In this document: positions 1 to 5,404 of the stretch, piece after piece
How positions within the stretch are numbered: position 1 is the stretch's first letter
Layout: each line of letters starts with the position of its first letter
The notes under the pieces: generated by a model
The model's input: the letters and a program-made list of their open reading frames with translations, nothing else
Database searches by the model: none
Told to the model about the DNA's origin: nothing
Translations under genes and position numbers: made by a program
Assembly (NCBI GenBank): GCA_025965815.1
Contig: JAOPWF010000255.1
Coordinates: 1 to 5,404, forward strand
Source of the DNA: Mycobacterium sp.
GTDB taxonomy: Bacteria; Actinomycetota; Actinomycetes; Mycobacteriales; Mycobacteriaceae
Reading direction: 5' to 3'
Length of the DNA stretch: 5,404 bases

Positions 1-2
1 TG

Positions 3-883
<881 letters not shown>

Positions 884-902
<19 letters not shown>

Positions 903-1846
903 TCGAATGTGACGTCGACCTTTTCAAAACCTTTGGCGCGCTGAGCCTTCGCCTGCCCCGTGTACGTCTTGCGGTCACCGGAGGTCAGGGTCACGTCGTC
1001 GGTGAACGGCGTCAGCAGGGCCCGCGGGTACAGGTGGTTGACGCGGACGACGTTGATCTCCGCACACAGCACCAGGACCACCGCCAGCAGGTTCAGGAAC
1101 GCGACCAGACCCAGGACCAACGCGAAGACGCTGTTGGTGATACTCGGGGATCTGACGACGTGCGCCACATACACCGCGCCGAACCACTGCAGCAGTTGCC
1201 ACGCGATCGCCGCGATCACCGCTCCAGGCGCCACCTGCCGGTAGGTGAGGTCGCGGGCCGTGGCCACCCGGAAGGCGACCAGGCACACTACGGTGTTGAT
1301 CGCCACTCCGGCGATCACCAACCCGATTTTCCCGACTGGCCCGAAGGCGGTGGACGCCCGCCCGACTGCCGACAGCAGGGTGGCGGCGATCAGCACCGAA
1401 CCGAGAATGATCAACAACAGCAGACTGCGTATCCGGGACCGGATCGGATCGGGACGGTTGTTGCGTGGGACGGCCCAGACCGTGTCCATCGCGTGCTGTA
1501 CGGCCTGCCCGACGCCGAGCCCTCCGTAGAGCGCCACCGCGATGCCGATGACGACGCCGGCAGTGCCACCGCTGAGGCGGCGCGGCTCGCCCAATTGCTC
1601 TCCGATGACCGGGAATTGGGTCAACGCCGAGTGCACGATCTGCTCCTGCAGCCCGGGGTGGCCGACCAGGACCACGCTGAGCACGGTGGTCAGCAACAGC
1701 AGCAGCGGGAACAGGGACAGGAACGCGTAGTAGGCGATGAGCGCGGCCAGGTAGCCGGCCTGGTCGTCGGCGTACTTGTAGATGACGGCGATGACGAAGC
1801 CGGCGGCGCGATTACGCCGCTGTAGCCGATCCAGCCATCGGACCAT
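884..1846 (-). CDS. YihY/BrkB-family integral membrane protein
   Basis: This is a polytopic inner-membrane protein of the YihY/virulence factor BrkB family (once misnamed ribonuclease BN), whose molecular role is unsettled. The family hallmark is near the N-terminus: an amphipathic stretch, then DQAGYLAALIAYYAFLSLFP running into the first membrane helix. About six hydrophobic segments follow, including a Gly-rich one (GVVIGIAVALYGGLGVGQ) and a last one ending LVLCAEINVVRVN. The final ~45 residues form a polar tail (TSGDRKTYTGQAKAQ), probably cytoplasmic. I chose the ATG at 1844-1846 (320 aa) because GGAG lies 7 nt upstream on the minus strand. A TTG at 1862-1864 would add six residues (MQRSSP) with no good ribosome binding site. 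The length is normal for the family. The stop codon lies inside the end of the convergent ABC gene. The function is not predicted further. Confidence 0.93.
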
Positions 1847-1866
1847 CGGAGAACTCCGCTGCAAGG

Positions 1867-1884
1867 GTGCGGCCTACTCCGCAC
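1867..1884. other. Perfect 6-bp hairpin in the leader of the BrkB-family gene
   Basis: GTGCGG (1867-1872) and CCGCAC (1879-1884) are perfect complements around a 6-nt loop. On the minus strand the hairpin starts 38 nt after the stop of the NTF2-like remnant and ends 20 nt before the ATG of the BrkB-family gene. It has no U-tract. It could be a leftover terminator of the decayed gene, a leader structure, or chance in GC-rich DNA. Confidence 0.3.
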
Positions 1885-1921
1885 GAGGAAGGCCATACCC
1901 GTTTGCCCGCGACCACAATCG

Positions 1922-2017
1922 TCACACCGAGAACGCGTGCGAGATGTGGATCTTCCAGGTGCCGTCGGCCTGCCGGCGGAACACGTCGAGGCCGTCCTCC
2001 GGAATCAATGGTGACAT
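1922..2017 (-). pseudogene. C-terminal remnant of an NTF2/SnoaL-like protein
   Basis: A 31-codon minus-strand frame ends in TGA at 1922-1924. It reads GLDVFRRQADGTWKIHISHAF near its end. This matches the closing beta-strands of the NTF2-like superfamily (SnoaL, DUF4440 and related), where a hydrophobic strand, basic residues, DG(T/S)W(K/R)I and a final strand are typical. Complete members have roughly 120-150 residues, so only the last quarter is present. An ATG occurs at 2015-2017, but an in-frame TGA at 2021-2023 closes the frame just upstream, and none of the three minus-strand frames further up encodes the missing part. The ATG also lies inside the 16-bp tandem repeat. I therefore read it as the 3' stump of a deleted gene. 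It could still be a translated micro-ORF. The family call is by eye from a short stretch. Confidence 0.5.
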
Positions 2018-2037
2018 TAGTCAATGGCAACATTAGT
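2006..2037. repeat. 16-bp tandem repeat, two copies, possible operator
   Basis: CAATGGTGACATTAGT (2006-2021) is followed directly by CAATGGCAACATTAGT (2022-2037), identical at 14 of 16 positions. It is clearly more AT-rich than its surroundings. Two short dyads are nested across the junction: TGAC-N4-GTCA (2012-2023) and CATT-N4-AATG (2015-2026). On the minus strand each copy contains TAATGT, which fits the TANNNT form of a -10 element. The position between divergent genes and the dyads suggest a transcription factor site, for example of the TetR type, but no regulator gene is visible. A slippage duplication at the edge of the decayed gene is the alternative. Confidence 0.6.
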
Positions 2038-2054
2038 GGGCGACCTACGGGAAT

Positions 2055-2071
2055 GAGCCACGGCGGGGCTC
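2055..2071. other. Short inverted repeat upstream of the HAD phosphatase gene
   Basis: GAGCC (2055-2059) and GGCTC (2067-2071) pair around a 7-nt loop, about 40 nt before the GTG start of the HAD-IIA gene. It may be a leader hairpin or chance. No convincing -35/-10 pair for the HAD gene is visible nearby. Confidence 0.2.
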
Positions 2072-2112
2072 GAGCTGACAGACTGATCCCAGGAGCATCA
2101 TGAGGGGGACGC

Positions 2113-2886
2113 GTGCGTTCATCGGCCAAGTGCTGGCTCACTGACATGGACGGTGTCCTGGTGCGCGAGGAGCATGCGCTGCCGGGAGCGGCGGAGTTTC
2201 TGCAGCGGCTCATCGAGACACAGCGCGGCTTCCTGGTGCTGACCAACAACTCGATCTTCACGCCACGTGATCTGGCGGCACGGTTGACGCGCACGGGCCT
2301 GGAGGTGCCCGAGTCGAGGATATGGACCTCCGCGCTGGCCACGGCGTCGTTCCTGGACGGCCAGTTACCCGGCGGGTCGGCGTACGTAATCGGCGAGGCG
2401 GGCCTGACCACCGCGCTGCACGAGGTCGGGTACACCCTCACCGACATCGGACCCGACTTCGTGGTGCTCGGGGAGACCCGCACGTATTCCTTTGAGGCGA
2501 TCACCAAGGCGATCCGGCTGATCGGGAAGGGTGCGCGGTTCATCGCGACCAACCCCGATGTCACCGGACCGTCCGCGGAGGGCCCGCTGCCGGCCACCGG
2601 CGCGGTGGCGGCGATGATCACCAAGGCCACCGGGCGTGCGCCGTACTTCGTCGGCAAGCCCAACCCGATGATGTTCCGCAGCGCCCTGAACCGCATCGAG
2701 GCGCACTCGGAGAACACCGTGATGGTGGGCGACCGGATGGACACCGACGTCGTCGCGGGTATCGAGGCCGGCCTGGACACCATCCTGGTGCTGACCGGTT
2801 CGACCACCGTCGAGGACATCGAGAAGTATCCCTACCGGCCCAGCCGCGTGCTGCCCTCGATCGCCGAGGCCATCGACCTCATCTGA
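2113..2886 (+). CDS. HAD-IIA family phosphatase, NagD-like
   Basis: This is a probable cytoplasmic Mg2+-dependent phosphatase of the haloacid dehalogenase superfamily, subclass IIA. All four HAD motifs are present: motif I LTDMDGVL with nucleophile Asp11 and acid/base Asp13; motif II LTNNS (Thr44); motif III Lys182 in GKPNP; and motif IV GDRMDTD with Asp207 and Asp212. The long insert between motifs II and III is the C2 cap that defines the IIA group, which includes NagD and p-nitrophenyl phosphatases. The length of 257 aa is close to E. coli NagD. The GTG start is preferred because AGGGGG lies 4 nt upstream and the first internal ATG would cut into motif I. An ATG at 2100-2102 is out of frame. 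NagD-type enzymes often act on nucleotide or sugar phosphates, but the substrate cannot be read from sequence. It is transcribed away from the BrkB-family gene. Confidence 0.93.
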   Translation: MRSSAKCWLTDMDGVLVREEHALPGAAEFLQRLIETQRGFLVLTNNSIFTPRDLAARLTRTGLEVPESRIWTSALATASFLDGQLPGGSAYVIGEAGLTTALHEVGYTLTDIGPDFVVLGETRTYSFEAITKAIRLIGKGARFIATNPDVTGPSAEGPLPATGAVAAMITKATGRAPYFVGKPNPMMFRSALNRIEAHSENTVMVGDRMDTDVVAGIEAGLDTILVLTGSTTVEDIEKYPYRPSRVLPSIAEAIDLI

Positions 2887-2893
2887 GGAAGGG

Positions 2894-2915
2894 CGACCTT
2901 GCGCGGTCGGTGTTT
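2894..2915 (+). terminator. Possible terminator hairpin after the HAD phosphatase gene
   Basis: CGACC (2894-2898), a 6-nt loop and GGTCG (2905-2909) form a perfect 5-bp GC-rich stem 8 nt after the stop codon, followed by GTGTTT. The U-tract is poor, as is common in actinobacteria, so this is a weak terminator call. Confidence 0.35.
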
Positions 2916-2939
2916 CGGGCAGATGGCTGCGGGTACACC

Positions 2940-2955
2940 TGTGACGAAGGTCACT
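2940..2955. promoter_or_regulatory. CRP-like binding site (TGTGA-N6-TCACT)
   Basis: TGTGACGAAGGTCACT fits the CRP/FNR-family consensus TGTGA-N6-TCACA at nine of ten defined positions; only the last base differs. The core GTGAC-N4-GTCAC (2941-2954) is a perfect inverted repeat. Mycobacterial Crp (Rv3676 type) uses a closely related site, so it is the leading candidate, though other dimeric regulators can bind such dyads. It lies 31 bp before the ATG of the next gene and directly abuts a -10-like TACACT. That geometry fits repression or modulation better than class I/II activation. Confidence 0.6.
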
Positions 2956-2960
2956 ACACT
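2955..2960 (+). promoter_or_regulatory. Candidate -10 element TACACT
   Basis: TACACT matches the TANNNT pattern and sits 26 bp before the ATG at 2987, which would allow a leader of about 20 nt containing the AGGGAG ribosome binding site. No good -35 is seen at 16-18 bp spacing; the CRP-like site occupies the spacer and shares one base with this hexamer. Confidence 0.4.
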
Positions 2961-2986
2961 GCCGCGGTGGCCACTAGGGAGATGTC

Positions 2987-3469
2987 ATGAGCAGCAATCC
3001 GGGCGAGCATTTGTCAGAAGAACCGCAGGAAGAGCGCGGAGCACGGGGATCACGGGACACCGGCTCAGATGAACCCTCCGGCGGACCCGTCGACCGACCC
3101 GCCGGGGCTATCGACGACCCATCGGTCCCGGCCTATTCCGATCCCGACCAGCCGGCAGCGTACGGCGGCACGGGCGAGGGTCTTCCCCAGGACGTCAAAC
3201 CGCCGATTCCGCCCTATGAGGGGCGCAAGACCAGCGCCGACACCGATGAAGGATCCGGCGGTGGCGACGACGTCAGGACCGGGGGAGCGACGCATCCCGT
3301 GACCGACCCGGAGTACAAGTCGCCGAAACCCGGTGACACACCGGGCGGCGCCACGGCTTCGCCGGCCGAAGAACAGCCGGCGTCAGAGGGCGAGGAAACC
3401 GGACGGCACGCCCAGGGCGTGGGCCCGGCACACACCCCGGGGACAGGCCGCGCCGAGCACAAGCTCTGA
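2987..3469 (+). CDS. Hypothetical Gly/Pro/acid-rich, probably disordered protein
   Basis: I do not recognise a named family. The 160-residue product contains about 27 Gly and 23 Pro, many Asp, Glu, Ser and Thr, four Tyr, and no Cys, Trp or Phe. There is no signal peptide, membrane segment or coiled coil. Such composition points to an intrinsically disordered, soluble protein; high Gly plus strong hydrophilicity resembles bacterial hydrophilins, which are linked to osmotic or drying stress, but that is analogy only. The most motif-like stretch is KPPIPPYEGRKTSAD in the middle. Tyr recurs in Pro-rich contexts (VPAYSDP, PPYEG, DPEYK). The ATG at 2987 has AGGGAG 5 nt upstream, a good ribosome binding site. 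Strong third-position GC supports real coding despite the low complexity. It is preceded by a CRP-like site, and the next gene starts 66 bp downstream on the same strand, so co-transcription is possible. Confidence 0.85.
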   Translation: MSSNPGEHLSEEPQEERGARGSRDTGSDEPSGGPVDRPAGAIDDPSVPAYSDPDQPAAYGGTGEGLPQDVKPPIPPYEGRKTSADTDEGSGGGDDVRTGGATHPVTDPEYKSPKPGDTPGGATASPAEEQPASEGEETGRHAQGVGPAHTPGTGRAEHKL

Positions 3470-3535
3470 CCGTTTGAACGCGCACCCGCTCCGAAGCCTC
3501 AGTTTGACGCAGGCAGGCGCGGGTAGGCGTTGCTC

Positions 3536-4597
3536 ATGGTGGCTCATACACAGCCGCAGGTCCCCACGACGGAGAGAGCACCCCCTGCCTCGTCGGTGCT
3601 GCTGATAGCCGACCCTGGCGCGCCGGCGGTCATCGCCGAAGGGCTGGCGAAGAAGCTGCCCAACATACTCGCGGACCGCGGGGAGTGGCACGTGTCGGTG
3701 CGTGTCCAGCCCTACCTGCCCGACGAACAGGCACCCTTCGCCGACGTCATCGAATCGGTGGCCCCGGCGGACGAGGACGCCGACATCGTGGTGTACCTGA
3801 CCGACCTGCCCCGGCGGGACGGCACGATGCCGGTGATCGCCGACGTCAGCGTCAAAGACCGCTTCGGGTTGATCTCCGTCGCAGGCGTCGGCGGCGCCTT
3901 CGTCCTCCGGCGGGTAGCGGCGCTGGTTGCGCTGGTGATCGCCGAGGTTCTGCCCGATCCGGAACTGATCCCGCCACACGCCAAACGATTCCCGCGAACC
4001 GAGACCGAGAACGGTGTGCGATATTTCGCCCCGAAAGGCCTCCGGCGCCTGCGTCTGTTGACCGGCATGGTGCGCGCGAACCGTCCGTGGCGCCTGGCCC
4101 TCGGCTTATCGCGGGTGCTGGTCGGCGCCTTCGCAACTGGAGCGGTTGGTCTGGCGACAAATACCATCTGGCAGTTCGCCGACACCATGGGGCCTTGGCG
4201 ACTGAGTGCGGCGACCATCCTGTCCAGCGTTTCGCTGATCGCCTGGCTGGTCATCGATCACGAACTCTGGGAGCGGCCGCGTTCGCCCGCTGAGCGCGAC
4301 AGGGCCAGGCTGTACAACACGGCGACCCTCATTACGCTCTTCATCGGTGTCGCGGTCTTGCATATCGCGTTGTTCATATTGTTGCTCGGCACAACCAGTC
4401 TGACCCTTACACCGGACTTGCTCGCCAGGACTTTGGGGCATCCGGTCGGGACTTCCGATTACCTTCGATTGGCATGGTTGCTCGCGTCGATCGCCACCTT
4501 GGGCGGGGCGCTGGGGTCGGGACTCGAGGACGACGAAGCCGTCAGGGCCGCGGCCTACGGTGTGCGGCAACGTCAGCGGTTCGAGAAAGACAAGTGA
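3536..4597 (+). CDS. Uncharacterised protein: soluble N-terminal domain plus four membrane helices
   Basis: The function is not recognised. The 353-residue product has two parts. Residues ~20-180 look like a soluble alpha/beta domain with buried-strand patterns VLLIADPG (21-28), IVVYLTDLPRR (84-94) and FGLISVAGVGG (110-120), with no catalytic motif I can name. A basic stretch (KGLRRLRLL, near 165-175) precedes four hydrophobic segments at about 186-211, 222-245, 263-288 and 311-332. A charged tail (RQRQRFEKDK) closes the protein. By the positive-inside rule both the N-terminal domain and the tail are probably cytoplasmic. There is no signal peptide. I chose the ATG at 3536; a TTG at 3530 would add two residues, and the ribosome binding site is weak for both (GGGTAGG at 3521-3527). 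It may share a transcript with the disordered-protein gene. A sensor or transporter-accessory role is only speculation. Confidence 0.88.
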   Translation: MVAHTQPQVPTTERAPPASSVLLIADPGAPAVIAEGLAKKLPNILADRGEWHVSVRVQPYLPDEQAPFADVIESVAPADEDADIVVYLTDLPRRDGTMPVIADVSVKDRFGLISVAGVGGAFVLRRVAALVALVIAEVLPDPELIPPHAKRFPRTETENGVRYFAPKGLRRLRLLTGMVRANRPWRLALGLSRVLVGAFATGAVGLATNTIWQFADTMGPWRLSAATILSSVSLIAWLVIDHELWERPRSPAERDRARLYNTATLITLFIGVAVLHIALFILLLGTTSLTLTPDLLARTLGHPVGTSDYLRLAWLLASIATLGGALGSGLEDDEAVRAAAYGVRQRQRFEKDK

Positions 4598-4620
4598 CCC
4601 GGCCGGGTATTCGCATCCAG
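4598..4620. other. Short convergent intergenic gap with a CCCGGCCGGG palindrome
   Basis: Only 23 bp separate two convergent genes. It begins with the perfect 10-bp palindrome CCCGGCCGGG (4598-4607). Folded as a hairpin this allows just three base pairs around a 4-nt loop, and there is no U-tract, so it is not a convincing terminator. Confidence 0.3.
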
Positions 4621-5404
4621 CTACGGCGCGAAGTATTCGTGAATCTGGCGGATCGCCATCGACCCCTCGCCGACGGCGGACGCAACGCGTTTCACCGAGC
4701 CACTGCGCACGTCACCCGCGGCGAAGACGCCAGGGACGCTGGTTTCGAGTGGCTTCGACAGGCGCTGCGATCGCGTCGGATCGTGGTCGGCGTCGGAGTA
4801 GAGCGCGTCCTGGCCGGTCGGGATGAAGCCCTTGTCATCGAGCGTGATCGAGCCCGTCAGCCACGCGGTGTTGGGATCCGCGCCGACGAAGACGAACAGC
4901 GCCCGGGTGTCTATCTTCTGTCGCTCACCCGTGTGGTTGTCCTCGGTCACAACACTTTTAAGCTCGTCATCGCCGTGCACCTCGCGGATTTCGGTGTGCA
5001 GGTGAACAGACACTCTTGGCTGGCGCTCGATCTGATCAATGAGATACCGGGACATCGACTTGCCGAGGTCGTCTCCGCGGACCACCAGGTGGACCCGGGA
5101 AACCCGGCTGGCGAGGAAGATCGTCGCCTGACCCGCGGAGTTACCGCCGCCCACGACGACGACCGGGCCGCTGCCGCACAGCAGAGCTTCCTGATACGTG
5201 GCGGCGTAGTACACGCCGTTGCCCTCATATTTCTCGATCCCCGGCACGGCGAGCTTGCGATACCGGGCCCCAGTGGCCAGTACCACGGCGCGGGCCACGA
5301 TGGTTTGGCCGTCGGCAAGGGTCACCCGGTGCATGCCGCCCTCGGATTCCTGCTTGCTGGCCTCCGCGGCCACGGCGATCCGTGCACCGAACTTGTCTGC
5401 CTGC
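4621..5404 (-). CDS. Thioredoxin-reductase-like FAD/NAD(P)H oxidoreductase lacking the CxxC (5' end outside window)
   Basis: This is the C-terminal 260 residues of a two-dinucleotide-binding-domain flavoprotein; the frame stays open to the window edge, so the GTG at 5371-5373 is not the start. Counting visible residues: the FAD-domain ATGARY motif is at 43-48, an NAD(P)H-binding GGGNSAGQA at 85-93, then VHLVVRGDDLGKSMSRYL, and the closing FAD motif GVFAAGDVRSGSVKR (AGD at 229-231). In classical thioredoxin reductase a CxxC disulfide precedes the NADPH domain; here that place reads GVYYAATYQEA (YYAAT 65-69, bases 5197-5211), without Cys. I recall this pattern from TrxR-like proteins joined to an N-terminal cyclic-nucleotide-binding or response-regulator domain (often ~550 aa); whether such a domain exists here lies beyond the window. 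It is therefore unlikely to reduce thioredoxin by the usual dithiol route. The electron acceptor is unknown. Confidence 0.92.
   Translation of the reverse strand, partial: QADKFGARIAVAAEASKQESEGGMHRVTLADGQTIVARAVVLATGARYRKLAVPGIEKYEGNGVYYAATYQEALLCGSGPVVVVGGGNSAGQATIFLASRVSRVHLVVRGDDLGKSMSRYLIDQIERQPRVSVHLHTEIREVHGDDELKSVVTEDNHTGERQKIDTRALFVFVGADPNTAWLTGSITLDDKGFIPTGQDALYSDADHDPTRSQRLSKPLETSVPGVFAAGDVRSGSVKRVASAVGEGSMAIRQIHEYFAP

Noticed and set aside
1034..1825. Long open frame on the plus strand opposite the BrkB-family gene
   Set aside because: The product is an Asp/Arg/Gln-rich polar sequence typical of the reverse strand of a membrane protein gene; the minus strand has the real family signature.
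1812..2819. Long open frame on the minus strand opposite the HAD phosphatase gene
   Set aside because: It lacks any recognisable domain, is Ser/Arg/Pro-rich as expected for an antisense frame of GC-rich coding DNA, and the plus strand has all HAD motifs.
3484..3524. ACCCGC (3484-3489) could pair with GCGGGT (3519-3524) and mask the weak ribosome binding site of the membrane-protein gene
   Set aside because: Only six pairs across a 29-nt loop in GC-rich DNA; expected by chance.
3504..3529. TTGACG (3504-3509) as a -35 for the membrane-protein gene
   Set aside because: No -10-like hexamer at 16-18 bp spacing, and the hexamer alone is not enough for a promoter call.
3383..3979. 198-codon minus-strand frame spanning two plus-strand genes
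   Set aside because: It crosses a gene boundary and shows no domain; GC-rich shadow frame.

Overview
The window looks like chromosomal DNA of a high-GC actinobacterium, most likely a mycobacterium (Mycolicibacterium or a relative). This rests on strong G/C at third codon positions, GTG and possible TTG starts, short intergenic gaps and protein types common in mycobacterial genomes. The genus is inferred from the look of the proteins; no database search was possible. I see no insertion sequence, tRNA, rRNA or CRISPR array. No gene-free stretch exceeds 300 bases.

Layout: (1) Bases 1-902 (+) hold the 3' part of a TOBE-type ABC importer ATPase whose Walker A region lies before the window. (2) A YihY/BrkB-family membrane protein runs on the minus strand (884-1846) and overlaps the ABC gene tail-to-tail by 19 bp. 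(3) A divergent 266-bp region (1847-2112) carries a probable remnant of an NTF2/SnoaL-like gene and a 16-bp tandem repeat that looks like an operator. (4) A NagD-like HAD-IIA phosphatase (2113-2886, +) follows. (5) A 100-bp gap with a hairpin and a CRP-like inverted repeat leads to a 160-residue, Gly/Pro/acid-rich, probably disordered protein (2987-3469, +). (6) A two-part protein with a soluble N-terminal half and four predicted membrane segments (3536-4597, +) comes 66 bp later. (7) A thioredoxin-reductase-like flavoprotein on the minus strand (4621 to the window edge) converges on it with a 23-bp gap. At the position of the usual CxxC it shows a non-cysteine sequence.

The genes do not form one obvious pathway. 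The two plus-strand unknowns (2987-3469 and 3536-4597) could be co-transcribed, and the first has a clear candidate regulatory site. The rest looks like ordinary chromosome with short convergent and divergent junctions. The best candidates for new biology are the CRP-like site over the promoter of the disordered protein, the tandem-repeat operator candidate beside a decayed gene, the uncharacterised membrane protein, and the cysteine-free thioredoxin-reductase homologue. I found no convincing evidence of a multi-gene novel system.
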